A DNA stretch of 64,000 nt, taken from Mangifera indica. Lineage: Eukaryota; Streptophyta; Magnoliopsida; Sapindales; Anacardiaceae. Shown here one piece after another: positions 48,836 to 60,400 of this stretch; position 1 is the first letter of the stretch; each line of letters begins with the position of its first letter. The notes under the pieces were generated by a model. The model worked only from the letters and a program-made list of their open reading frames with translations, did no database searches and was not told the DNA's origin. Made by a program: the position numbers and the translations under genes. Where the stretch lies: assembly GCF_011075055.1 (NCBI RefSeq), contig NC_058145.1, positions 18,155,261-18,219,260 on the forward strand, read 5' to 3'.

Positions 48836-49084
48836 TGAAAGAATATGAAAGAATATGATTTTCTGTATATTTCATGTTCAATAGAATTACAATTATATAG
48901 GAGGTTAGAAAAGCTAATTTAGGAAATCTATTAACTACTCCTATCTAAGTTTAGGAAGGATATTATAGCATTCCTAATCTATAGGATCTTCTATGATACA
49001 CTATCAATACAAATATCTGAATTCCTAATCTGTATGATTCTCTATGATTCAAGGATCTCAACAATATCTCAACATATCTCAACA
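48836..49084 (-). repeat. 3' LTR of the copia element
   Basis: 249 bp, TGAAAG to CAACA in window orientation; identical to 53821-54069. A duplicated GAATATGAAA motif lies at one end. Confidence 0.93.
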
Positions 49085-49094
49085 CTCCCCCTCA
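49085..49094 (-). other. Polypurine tract of the copia element
   Basis: Minus strand TGAGGGGGAG directly before the 3' LTR, the expected plus-strand DNA priming site. Confidence 0.85.
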
Positions 49095-52000
49095 AGCTGG
49101 AGCATATAAATCATATGCACCAAGCTTGTTACAAATATAATTAATTCGTGGCCCTCGAAGTGATTTAGTCAGGATGTCAGCAAGTTGATCATTTGATTTG
49201 ACATAACTTGTGCCAATAATGCCAGATATAACTTTCTCTCGAACAAAGTGACAATCAATTTCTATATGCTTTGTTCTTTCATGAAAAACTGGATTAGAAG
49301 AGATGTGAAGGGCAGCCTGGTTGTCACAAAATAATGTCATTTGAGGAACATTTGCAAACTTTAATTCTTGAATCAACTGTTTCAACCAAACAAGTTCACA
49401 GGTAACTAATGCCATAGCACGATACTCAGCTTCGACACTTGATCTAGCCACAACATCTTGTTTCTTGCTTTTCCACGATATAAGATTTCCTCCAACTAAG
49501 ACACAATACCCAGAAGTAGATCGTCTATCTGAAGGTGAGCCTGCCCAATCGGCATCAGAATATCCAACTATCTGTGTATGACCCTTATTCTCATAGAGTA
49601 GACCTTTTCCTGGTGCTCCTTTGATATACCGTAGAATTCGAACAACAGCATCCCAATGATGGGTACATGGCGACTGAAGAAACTGACTAACAACACTGAC
49701 TGAAAATGAAATGTCAGGGCGTGTTATGGTGAGATAATTGAGCTTACCAACCAATCTGCGATACCTCCCAGGATCATTAAGAGGCTCCCCTTGTCTAGGT
49801 AAGAGTTTAGTATTAGGATCCATGGGAGAGTCTATGGGTTTACAGTCTAACATCCCTGTTTCTTCCAGAATATCCAAAGCATACTTTCTTTGTGAGATAA
49901 CAATGCCAGATTTAGATTGTGCCACTTCTATGCCGAGAAAATACTTAAGTGGCCCCAAATCTTTAGTCTGAAAATGTCTAACCAGATGTTGCTTTAATTG
50001 CATGATGCCATCTTGATCATTTCCAGTTATAACAATGTCATCCACATAAACAACCAAATAGATACTTTGTCCTTGTGAGGTATGTCTATAGAACACTGAA
50101 TGATCAGACTCGTTTCTACTCATGCCAAAGTCCTGAATTACTGTACTAAAACGCCCAAACCAAGCACGGGGAGATTGTTTTAAACCGTATAAAGAGCGTC
50201 GGAGTTTACAAACCAATCCAGACTCCCCCTGAGCAACAAAACCAGGTGGTTGCTCCATATAAATCTCCTCCTGAAGTTCACCATGAAGAAAAGCATTCTT
50301 GATATCCAACTGATGTAGAGGCCAATGTCTAATGGCAGCCATAGAGAGAAACAGACGAACAAAGGACATTTTAGCCACTGGAGAGAATGTTTCATAATAG
50401 TCCAGGCCATATGTCTGGGTGTACCCTTTCGCAACCAACCGAGCTTTCAATCTATCAACCTTGCCATCCGGACCAACCTTAACAGTATAGATCCACCGAC
50501 AACCAACAGTGGTGTGTCCAGGAGGTAAGGAAATTAAATCCCAAGTACCATTGGCATGTAAAGCAGACATCTCATCCAGCATTGCTTATCGCCATCCAGG
50601 GTCAGAAAGGGCCTCATGAATATTGTTAGGAATAGAAATAGAGGACAATGTAGACACAAATGCATAATATGGTGAGGATAAGCGATGATAACTAAGGAAA
50701 TTATAAATAGGATGGGGATTACGAGTGGAACGCATACCTTTGCGAATGGCAATGGGAAACTGATCAGCAGGAGACAAGACCTCAATATTAGAGGAGATTG
50801 GTGCAGGAAGTGGAGACACAGGAATCTCAGGAGTTACCTCATGAACATCTTCACCTGTAGGACCCGTACTGGGCTGAAGAGACTGCTCAATGATAGGAGC
50901 AGGCTCAGACAGAGAAGTAGGCAAAGAGATAATAGAAGGCAATGGAAGAGTTTCAGTGATAGGTGGACCACTTGGAGAAGAAAAATAAGGAGAAGACTCA
51001 AAAAAGGTAACATCCGCAGAAAGATAATATCGACGTGTTTCAGGAGAATAACACCGATATCCTTTCTGAAGACGAGAGTACCCAAGAAAGACACATTTGA
51101 AAGCACGAGCGGTCAACTTGTCTTGACCAGGAGATAGGTTATGAATAAAACAAGTGCACCCAAAAATACGAGGAGAAAGAGAATACAGAGGTTGTTCAAG
51201 ATGTAAAATAGAGTGAGGTACCTGATGTTGTAAAACTGAAGATGGCATTCGATTTATTAGAAAGCAAGCAGTAAGGACTGCATCAGCCCAAAATTGAGAG
51301 GGGACATTATTGTGTATAAGGAGGGTACGAGCAGTTTCAAGAAGGTGTCGATTTTTACGTTCAGCAACCCCATTTTGCTGAGGGGTATAAACACACGATG
51401 ATTGATGTAAAATACCTTGAGAAGACATAAACTTGGTGAAAGGAGCAGAGAAATACTCAGTAGCATTATCACTACGAAGGATACGTATAGTAGTAGAAAA
51501 TTGAGTTTTTATTTCAGCACAAAAAGTCTCAAAAATAGAAAATAACTCAGATCGATTTTTCATCAAAAACAACCAGGTGCAACGAGAATAATCGTCAATA
51601 AAAGTAACAAAGTATTTAAAACCTAAAACAGACGCGACTCTACTGGGACCCCAAACATCTGAATGAACTAACTCAAAAGGGGATGCAGCCCAATTATTGA
51701 CTCGCTTAGGAAATATTTGTCTAGTATGTTTGCCAAGCTGACACGACTCACATTGAAGAAATGATAAAGAAGACAAACTAGGTACCATCTTCTGTAGTTT
51801 GGAGATACTAGGATGTCCGAGGCGGTTGTGAAAAACTGTCGGAGACGTAGTAACTGGACAGGCTACAGACTCAGATGGTAGATGTAAGCGGTAGAGACCC
51901 TGTGACTCACGTCCTGTGCCAATCGTCCGTCTCGTACTGCGGTCTTGTATAATAAAAGAATCTTTAGTAAAGGTAATGACACAGTCTAAAGAATGAGTGA

Positions 52001-53186
52001 GTTTACTCACAGAGATGAGATTAAAAGGGCATTCAGGTATATGAAGTACAGAGTTTAAAGGTAAAGAAGGAAGAGGAAGTGCACGACCTAAGGTCGTTGC
52101 TTGAGCTATAGAACCATTGGCTAATGTGACAGCAGGTAGAGACTGAGACTTAGTACAATGAGAAAGTAAATTAAGGTTACCAGAGATGTGGTCAGAAGCA
52201 CCAGAATCGAGAACCCAAGGTCCAGAAGGAGAGGATTAAGTGAAGCATACGACTGGGTGACCTGGATGTGCACTAGAAGCAATGTTAGATGAGGGTTGCT
52301 TCGATGCTTGATACTTGAGATACTCGTCGTAATCAGCACCTGTGAGAGTCAATGATGGTTGAGACTGATTATTAGAAGAGTGTGGAACATCCATCTGAAT
52401 AACGTTGGCAACCCGAGGAGGACGACCATGTAGTTTATAGCATTTGTCTCTAGTATGACCCCATTTATGGCAATAATTGCATCGTGGTCGATTCCCTCGA
52501 CCAGTACGTTCTCCTTATTGAGTCTGGGAGGCAAGTGCAGATGAATCTAGGTTGGAACCTGTTATAATACTTGGAGAGGACACACGGAGCAATCGAGCAA
52601 AGACCTCATTCAGTGATGGGATAACTGCACTCGTCAGAATTTGATCTCGAACATTATCAAGGTCCGAACCGAGAGCAGCTAAAGTTAATACCATAAAGAA
52701 TCTGTCTCGCTGTGCCAAGTCTTCTGCAACAGATTTACCGGCAAGAAGGAGAGAATTAAACTCAGTTTTCAGTGAAGCCATCCGTCCAAAAAAATCTGAC
52801 ATGCTCAACCCAGGTTGTTTTAAATTAACCATATTAGACACCACTGAATATAGTTGTTGGATGTCATTAGTATAGAGAAGTTTAGCCTGAGCCTATAGGT
52901 CAAAGCATGTACGATATGCTTTAAAAATTGGTTGCAGTTGGATATCAATCGTATTCCATGACATACTACACAAAGCAGCATCAATTCTAATCTAGTTGGA
53001 TGTATCGGTTTGAACATCCTCAACTTTGGTGATTAAATGGGCTTCGATTCCTTGTCCCATACACCATAACTCAATAGAAGCAGCCCATGAAGTATAATTA
53101 TTGCTACCAGTTAATTTTTCAGTTGTGATAATAGGCAAGGAAGTGAACGAGAATGATGTACCTGCTTTGAAGCTTTCAATAGCCAT
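49092..53186 (-). pseudogene. Copia gag-pol, one frame of 1365 codons with five premature stops
   Basis: A single frame with no frameshift encodes, by codon number: gag (1 to about 235), zinc knuckle CNYCHKWGHTRDKC (236-249), protease DSGA (Asp327), integrase His453/His458/Cys479/Cys482 and catalytic Asp510, Asp573, Glu609, reverse transcriptase with YVDD (1047-1050), and RNase H ending near the 3' LTR. Premature stops are at codons 65 (52992-52994), 98 (52893-52895), 224 (52515-52517), 317 (52236-52238) and 867 (50586-50588). Three lie in gag, one before the protease and one between integrase and RT. Motif residues in the open parts look intact. It cannot make a full polyprotein without readthrough. 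Confidence 0.92.
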
Positions 53187-53808
53187 AATAACCAGAATAA
53201 GATCGAAAACTTAATCCACCTGGTAGAAGAAGCGTTGAAAAGCTCCCGAATATAAGGTCGGTAGAGGAATCACAATCTGAAGAGAAGAGAAAAGAAAGGT
53301 TGGCAGAAACTGATTTCCGACGATAACAGAAGCGGACGGCGGCAGAACGGCGCGTGGATGGCCGGAGGAGGATCACCAGAGCTTTCTGTAACTGACAGTG
53401 CCGACGGTGAGGCAGCACGCTCTCCGGAGAAGCAGATCAGAGATCACAGTCTGAGCACGAACAACGGCCAGCATGTGCGAGCTATTCCGGCGTCGGATGG
53501 CGGCGGAGTTTCCACGGATGGAATCGCCGGTGTCGTCTGAGTCCGATTGAGAGGGCGGTGTCGTTTCACGGTCACCGGAACAGGAGATCGGTGACGGAGA
53601 TACCGAGGAGACAAGCGGCGCGTGTGGGCGCGTGCAACGGCGAACGACAACGGGACTTCGACGGGTTTGACAGCGAGACTATTCCGATCCCTCCAGTGTG
53701 AGCACAATCACCGGAAGATGATGGAATGACGGTGATCGGAGAAACAGCCGAAAAGGGGGTTTTATTCACCGGAAAGGATGCCGAAAAAATTTCAAATTCT
53801 TATTCTAG
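53187..53808 (-). other. Untranslated leader of the copia element
   Basis: About 620 bp between primer site and gag, much more GC-rich than the surroundings, with many CGG and CCG triplets. Open frames here on both strands (for example 53358-53540 and 53444-53707) are not recognisable. Confidence 0.6.
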
Positions 53809-53820
53809 GCTCTGATACCA
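53809..53820 (-). other. Primer binding site of the copia element
   Basis: Minus strand TGGTATCAGAGC directly after the 5' LTR, complementary to the 3' end of plant initiator tRNA-Met. Confidence 0.95.
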
Positions 53821-54069
53821 TGAAAGAATATGAAAGAATATGATTTTCTGTATATTTCATGTTCAATAGAATTACAATTATATAGGAGGTTAGAAAAGCT
53901 AATTTAGGAAATCTATTAACTACTCCTATCTAAGTTTAGGAAGGATATTATAGCATTCCTAATCTATAGGATCTTCTATGATACACTATCAATACAAATA
54001 TCTGAATTCCTAATCTGTATGATTCTCTATGATTCAAGGATCTCAACAATATCTCAACATATCTCAACA
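53821..54069 (-). repeat. 5' LTR of the copia element
   Basis: 249 bp, identical to 48836-49084. The element promoter should lie here, read on the minus strand. Confidence 0.93.
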
Positions 54070-54752
54070 TATTAAAATAATTAAAATTACATCTCATTTC
54101 CCCCCTTGGTTTGAAAAACTAACCTTTCCTCCTGATTAAATTTTGAAAAATTCACTTTTTACCCTAGGATACCAAACTTGAAATCCAGTCATTTTCTTCG
54201 ATGAACGATGATCCAACGATAGATGAACAAGATGAAGTTGTTAAGAGAATGACCTCTAGATGACGACCATCATCCAAGGATGATGACAGTCGTCTAGATC
54301 TCTGGATGATGGAGTATCGTTCAAAATGGACAACAAGTATAATCAGAATGGATGACAAGCATCGTCAGAATAGACAACGAGCATCTGTCATCCAATGAAG
54401 GATGATAAGCGTTGTCTAGATCTAGATGACGCTCGTCGTCAATGTGTCGCATCGATCACCAGTGGTGATAGAGAGGGGTGAAGAAAAAATTTAGGAATTT
54501 GGGGGAAAAAATCACTTTTTAAAGTTTAGGTATGAGGGTTAAATGTTAATTTTTAAAACCCAAGGGGGGTAATGAAATAAAATTGCATATTTTTTAATAA
54601 TATTATTAAATAATAATTTTATCTTATATTTAACAGAAAACGTAACAATAGTTTTGGGATGGGTAGATGTTTGGACTTTTCATCCGTCGCAGATGTATTA
54701 TTGAGATTGAACTAAAACTTGGGTTGGAAATAGTCTTTTGCCCATCCAATTA

Positions 54753-55404
54753 TCTCAACACCCAGTGCTCCAAACCCAAATGTCTATGTCATCTTGGATG
54801 AATAATATCAAATGATGTATATTTACATCTTGAATGCATAATAAAAGTATGTGATATCCCTGATATTATTTATATGGTGTACTCCATACACATGTTGACT
54901 GGGCTTTAGGCTTAAGTTACATAGACTAGCCCTGATGCTTTCACAACCACGTTGCACATAGTTGTGTGGCTTGCTCACACTGCATATAGTTTGGTGATTA
55001 ATCACACTATATACAACTTGGTGAAAAGTTACATTGCACATAGAACAGTGATAAGTCACATTGCACATAGCTCTGTGATGTGTTTATGCTGCATTATGCC
55101 TGGTGGGGTAATCGCACTGCATACAACATGGTGGTAAGAGTAAGATAACAAATTGTTTCAATTTTTGACTTAGAATTGCTTCGATCCTGGTCTATGCCAT
55201 CGTTTCTATAGTCGAACACACCCATGTAAATTCCCATTCCTTATAGCCTTTGTTATGACCTTATTCTTTACCCATTTCTTTATTCATCCTTCATAGCGGA
55301 ATAATAGTCATTACCATTGTTGCATCCAACCCTTACTAATATTTTAAATATTCTTTTCCATTTTGGTAAATTACACATGTCGTTATGTCTTCTAAACATG
55401 AGGG
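54753..55404. other. Repeat-like spacer with CACATAG..GTG iterations
   Basis: From 54945 to 55135 the sequence repeats phrases of the kind CACATAG-TTGTGTGGCTTGCTCACACTGCATATAG-TTGGTGA. It is a degenerate short-period repeat with no recognised gene. Confidence 0.45.
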
Positions 55405-56840
55405 TGTATGAATCTTGAAAGATCGAATGACCTAAGAGGGGGGTGAATTAGGTAATTTAAAACAATCTTGATCTAATTAAAGAATTAAACCAAGTTAATC
55501 AAATCAATGAATGTTGTCTATTTTTAATGCAATTTATGAAAATGAGAAGAATATTTCAAATAATCAATATAATTAAAAAAAACATAACACAAAGTACAAG
55601 TTTAAGAGAAGAGAAAATCAAACACGCGATATATAGTGGTTCGGCATAACCCGACCTACGTCAATTCCTTCAAGCTATCTCCTTTAGAGTATTCCACTAA
55701 TCATTGGTTGACCAAAAACTCAACCAAGCTTTTCTTCATAACAAAATAGCTTCCAATGTGCTATTAACCTTTACAAATGTTAAAATTTAATTTCTCTCAC
55801 TAGAAATTTTCTAATCTCTCCAAGAGTGAACTTCACTATTTTATAGTACGAATTTTGATATGATTTCGAAATATAATCTCTCTCAAGAGTGTATATGAAA
55901 GTTTAAACTTAATACAATCCAATGTAAATGAAATTACAAAGTGTATGGCTAAGGGTTTTGATTAGAGAAAAGAATTTGCAAGTGAATAGCTCAAAGCTAA
56001 TCTGCTCTCAAATATATGAAAGTTCTTTACAAATGATTTTGATTGAGTTTATACGGAGAAAAATGAGGAAAGTTACCATTGTGCACAAAAACTAGCCGTT
56101 TTAATTTTTTAGAAAGTATAAAGTTTGGTCGATCGGATGTAATTCGATCAACTGGATGTGACGTGGCACTTCCGTAGAGTTTATGTGGCACTAGCCGTTA
56201 GAAAATTCAAAGCAAAATTCTGTAGATCGGATTTAATTCGGTCAACCGAATTTTTGAAAGCCAAATTGCATGGCTTCTGGATAATTCGAAAGCTACCATT
56301 GAAGAATTTGACTGGTCAAATTCGATTAACCAAATTTTATTATTTTTACCCCCTAAATTTTTGAAAAGTTGAATTTACCCCCATAAACCTTTGAAAAGTG
56401 ACAATTTAACCCATATTTTAAAATTCTTTCAAAACCCACTTTGAGATATGAAAATGTAGTTCACAAAACTTCATCATTTTAAATAAGTTAATAAACTTTG
56501 ATAAAAAAATTGGCTTAATATAATAAGTTTGAAAAACAATATTTTAACCCAAAATATGAAAGATGTAAGAATAAGTTTTCAAGTGAGCTATCACATGTAA
56601 ATAAATATTCTAATCAAAACGAATGCTCCAAATTACAAACATATCTACCTAAACTTGAGTTTTTCTTCAAATCTTCAAGAATTCTTCGCTTGAGTCTTGT
56701 CTTTCATTTCTATCTTAAAACTCATTCAAGTGCATTAGGTAAATTCTTGCAATCTAAACTCACACTCAAGTAAAGTCATTAGTTAATATGCTTAGAGACA
56801 CATTAGTTTGTTATCATCAAAATAAGAGTATAATGATTTG
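55405..56840. repeat. Unclassified dispersed plant repeat (AAGAGGGGGGTGAATTAGGT type)
   Basis: The segment opens with CCTAAGAGGGGGGTGAATTAGG and later has ATAGTGGTTCGGC...CCGACCTACGTC. It ends around TTTGTTATCATCAAAATAAGAG. I have seen both end phrases as recurrent plant repeats, but I cannot assign a class. No coding region. Boundaries are approximate. Confidence 0.4.
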
Positions 56841-57327
56841 TTGAGTCAACAAATCCTACCTACACGGTAACATAATTAGCTTACATGGGCATGTAATTTA
56901 AGATCACATACATGACTGTGTGTTTCATACTATATGGGCGTGTATTTACCCCCAAATTAACACAAATTTGACCTAACCTAACATGAGAGCTACTTCCCCT
57001 AAATATATATGGTCGTGTATTATACTATACACAGTTAAGATATCCTAACATATTCTATTAAGTCAAGTATCCATTCCATGCCTATTCCAATACATTATCA
57101 CACAATTCGTATACAATTTAGGGTAATTAAATCATCTTAAAATTGAAACTAAACCTCTCATTAGATATGAAATTCTTAGTTCTATCATATACTAATCTAA
57201 CTTTCAATTAAACATAACCAAGAACACACTTATACACTTATAGGTAACCTTACCCCCACTTTTGGGGGTTGTGCACTATAACCCACAAAAAGAGGAAACT
57301 AAAAAAAAAAAACATAAATTCAAAGGG
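56841..57327. other. Repeat-derived spacer with ACACGG/GGGCGTGTA motifs
   Basis: Carries CTACACGGTAACATAATTAG, ATGGGCGTGTATTTACC and similar phrases also found at 47270-47520, so both are probably pieces of one dispersed repeat. No gene. Confidence 0.4.
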
Positions 57328-58214
57328 GTAATTGTAACATCCCTCCCTAGAAGTACTACCCATCGAAGGAGAAATATTATGAATTAATATTCGAAGCGTC
57401 TATTTTTTTTTTCTTTTTCTTTTTAAAAATACTTTAAAATAAACGCCTCATTAAAAGTGTTTAGGAAGTATTCCAAGAAAACTGAAAATTTGGAAGCGAA
57501 CAAAAGATGTATATACTCATATGAAGACTCATCTGAAAGTATCTGAAAATAGGGAGTAATCATATGCAATTGTACCATAATCTCAAAAAGTCAAAAGTCG
57601 ATAAGAACATACTACTGTATGCATGTATTATAAACCAGAGATAACCTGCTCCAGCCGGATCTACCTAGGCTGACCTGACCCTGCCTCGCAGCTACCTCGA
57701 TCACCTGTACCTGCAATCAGGAAAGAAAAGGGAGTGAGTGATAAAAACACTCAGTAAGGGGAAAAATTAAGTAAACTATCATTTTTTCCTGTTCTAACTC
57801 ACTTTTGGGACTCAACCTCACATCCTAACCTCTATAAGAGATTGAGGGGGTAATTTAGTTCACTCTTTACTATTTGGGTCATACTTTATCCCATCTGGTG
57901 TCTATTTAATACTTTCTGGAAGCTAACTATAAAGATTTGACACTTTTCTAAGCTCAAGCTCTTTTTCTTTCACTACACTATTTCTGAATCTAAATTGAGC
58001 TCTACTGCGAGTGGACCCTACTGGGGGTTTATGTCCTACTACGGACGTGTCCTACTGCGGACGTGCCCTACTGTGGGCGGTGTAGTGTAAAGTGCCCCCT
58101 CATAGTTTATAGCATGCATACAAGTCTTATATCTTACTAATTTTGCTTCCATCTAAATTTATTTATAATTCACCAGACATTACTCTTGGGACGACCCTTG
58201 AATCTTGAGTCCCA

Positions 58215-58350
58215 ACCTTTTCTTGCTTTTCTTTCTTTTTTTTTTCTTTTTTTTTTTCTTTCTTTCTTTCTCCTTTCATTCCTTTCCTTTCCTTTCCTTT
58301 CCTTTCTTTTCTTTCTTCTTCCTTTCTTTCTTTCTTTCTTTCTTTCCTGC
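58215..58350. repeat. TTTC/CCTTT-rich microsatellite in solo LTR 2
   Basis: Pyrimidine-only run of TTTC, TTTTTTC and CCTTT units; the complement of the purine run at 2088-2160 of solo LTR 1. Phe/Ser and Lys/Glu-rich ORFs over it are artefacts. Confidence 0.9.
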
Positions 58351-58379
58351 CCAAAACTACGAAATACTGTTCACAGAAC

Positions 58380-58960
58380 AGTCATTTAGCAGGGCAGCCT
58401 TTGTTTTCATACAATTTAACATCCCAAACAGTTTCTAATTCATACAAACTATATATTGTTGAAAAGAGGATTCAAAGATCTTTCCAACGAGCTATAATAG
58501 CACTCATAATTTAATAGATAAGGCAGTCAAAACGTGAGCTAAACTCAGTGATAAAATTACGAAATACTGTTCACAGAACAGACATTTAGCAGGGCAGTCT
58601 TCTTTTCATACAATTTAACATCCCAAACGGTTTCTAATTCATACAAGCTATATATTGTTGAAAAGAGGATTCAAAGATCTTTCCAACGAGCTATAATAGC
58701 ACTCATAATTCAATAGATAAGACAGTCAAAACGTGAGCTAAACTCAGTGATAAAATTACGAAATACTGTTTACAGAACAGACATTTGCCAGGGCAGTCTT
58801 CTTTTCATACAATTTAACATCCCAAACGGTTTCTAATTTATACAATCTATATATCATTGGAAAGAGGATTCAAAGAGCTTTCCAACAAGATATAATAGCA
58901 CTCATAATTCATCAGATAAGACAGCCAAAACATGGGACGAACTCAGTGGCAAAAACTGTA
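58380..58960 (-). repeat. Three tandem ~199-bp units within solo LTR 2
   Basis: CAGTCAAAACGTGAGC or its variant recurs at 58524, 58723 and 58922, a period of 199 bp. Each unit holds ACGAAATACTGTTCACAGAACAG, GGTTTCTAATTCATACAA and GGATTCAAAGA. Same triplication as at 1503-2080. Confidence 0.88.
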
Positions 58961-59538
58961 AATATCATGCAGCTTTCTGCCTTAAACAAAATCACACACA
59001 TAGACACCCCAGAGGGCAAAACAACATTCCTTAACTTCAAAATCAACATTTATAACATAGATCCAAGGAATGAAAAGCTTAAAACATGCAACATATCAAT
59101 AATGATTCCCCTTACCTTGTTTCAAGCCAAATCTTTACAAATTGACTTCCTTCTCTTTGTTTTGCTTCCTTTATCACCAAGACCACTTTAAATCAATACC
59201 AAAACACACTAACATATCCACATAACATGCATATAAACATAGATAAAAGGGAAAAGAAGGAGATCTTTAGTTACCAAAGCTTCCAAGTGCTTCCTTTTCT
59301 TTTTCTTTCCTTATTTATCTTCCAAAATCCTCTCAAAATCACTCACTATTCTTAAAATACAGCAAAGAAATGAAGAACACTGCCTTCTTTTGGAAGAGAT
59401 GAGAGAAGGATGGAAAAAGCTGGAAGAGACGAAAGACTTCTGGAAAATAAAAGGAAAGCAAAATCTTTTTCCTTTATTGACTTTTCTCCTCCATGCTTTT
59501 CAATATATTATTATTATATTTGTTTTTGTTTTTGTTTT

Positions 59539-59539
<1 letters not shown>

Positions 59540-59588
<49 letters not shown>
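59540..59588. repeat. (TA)n microsatellite in solo LTR 2
   Basis: About 24 TA units at the position equivalent to 923-991 in solo LTR 1. Confidence 0.95.
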
Positions 59589-59589
<1 letters not shown>

Positions 59590-59678
59590 AAAAACACACA
59601 CATACAATTGAAAATATCTTTAAACAGGGTCAAAAGACATAATTGCTCCTGAAACATACCTGAGGGTATTACAGTAAT

Positions 59679-60400
59679 AGACATATGTTTCAAAGGCTAT
59701 AAAACCATGTCATCACACTTGACACATGAGGGTTGGATGATGCAAATTTAGGCCATAAAGGAGTCAATCATTCCCTCACCAATTTTCATATACTATATCT
59801 CATGAAAATGGCCAAAACAAGAGGTTTTATAAAAAAAAAATTGAACTAATACGAACCTTTTAAAAATGTGATCTCGACCACTGAAATTCCAAAAGAACGA
59901 GCCTCTTTATCTTAAGTAGGACAAGCACATAAATGAAAGCTCAAAATTGCTTGGATTGTACAAAAAAAATGAGAATTGAATTTTGAACTAATATGAACCA
60001 TTTAAAAATGTGACCTTGGCCACTAAGATTCGAAAAGAATGAAACTTGTTAGCATATTGTCTTCCTATTTTCTTGGAATTATTGGATACAAAAATCAGTC
60101 TCATTATCTTAAGTAGGACAATCACATAAATGAGCTCAGGACTAGGATTTTACAGAAATAATGAGAATTGAGAAGCCTTGAATCAAAGCATGTTTAGTGC
60201 TTTTTGAACTCATTAATTATTTTTTCACACTTTCAAATTAACATAAATAACAAACATAAAAATTATAGCTATAGATAGCAAAAAAATATTGAGGAGGCTG
60301 ATAAAAATACCATCACAATTGAAGAGAAAGGCATCGACTAAATTAATGAAAGGTTTAATGTTGTGAGAGGGTGGGAATGAGAATAAGAATTGAATGGCCT
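59679..60400. other. Spacer right of solo LTR 2, repeat-like
   Basis: Contains ACATGAGGGTTGGATGATGCAAATTTAGGCC (related to 45598-45630) and a diverged duplicated phrase GAACCTTTTAAAAATGTGATCTCG/GAACCATTTAAAAATGTGACCTTG (about 59853 and 59994). The solo LTR therefore sits in older repeat DNA. No gene. Confidence 0.5.

Larger units (their letters stand above)
48836..54069 (-). mobile_element. Ty1/copia LTR retrotransposon, complete structure, identical LTRs
   Basis: 5234 bp on the minus strand: two 249-bp LTRs, primer site, gag-pol frame and polypurine tract. The LTRs show no difference by direct comparison. The left flank is ATATT; the right end reads CAACATATT, so the duplicated target is TATT, or ATATT if the terminal LTR base is shared. 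Integrase precedes reverse transcriptase, which defines copia. It lies in the left arm of foldback element D. Five in-frame stops make it non-autonomous. Confidence 0.93.
48674..54743. mobile_element. Foldback Mutator-like element D, split by a copia element
   Basis: Ends GGGAAAAAGACAATTTCCCA and GGGCAAAAGACTATTTCCAA (right end reverse-complemented), flanked by perfect 9-bp repeats ATCCAATTA at 48665-48673 and 54744-54752. Without the Ty1/copia insertion (48836-54069) it is about 835 bp, like elements A-C. Its core (about 54190-54470) has ATCATCCAAGGATGAT-type palindromes and AGATGACG repeats. The copia element sits in the left arm about 160 bp from the end. Confidence 0.88.
57333..59673 (-). 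mobile_element. Solo LTR, copy 2 (same family as 835-3055), perfect TSD
   Basis: Read on the minus strand it starts TGTAATACCCTC and ends GGGATGTTACA. Perfect 5-bp repeats GTAAT flank it (57328-57332 and 59674-59678). At 2341 bp it parallels copy 1 throughout but in the opposite orientation, and no internal domain is left. Solo LTRs form by recombination between the two LTRs of one element. The better TSD suggests it is younger than copy 1. Confidence 0.9.

Noticed and set aside
50586..52994. Cytidine-deaminase style hypermutation as the cause of the copia stops
   Set aside because: Stops alone are too few to show a strand-biased pattern, the LTRs are unmutated, and ordinary decay of a trans-mobilised lineage explains them. 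It needs a family alignment before it can be claimed.
58163..58438. Lys/Glu-rich and Phe/Ser-rich ORFs
   Set aside because: Translations of the TTTC-type microsatellite in solo LTR 2.
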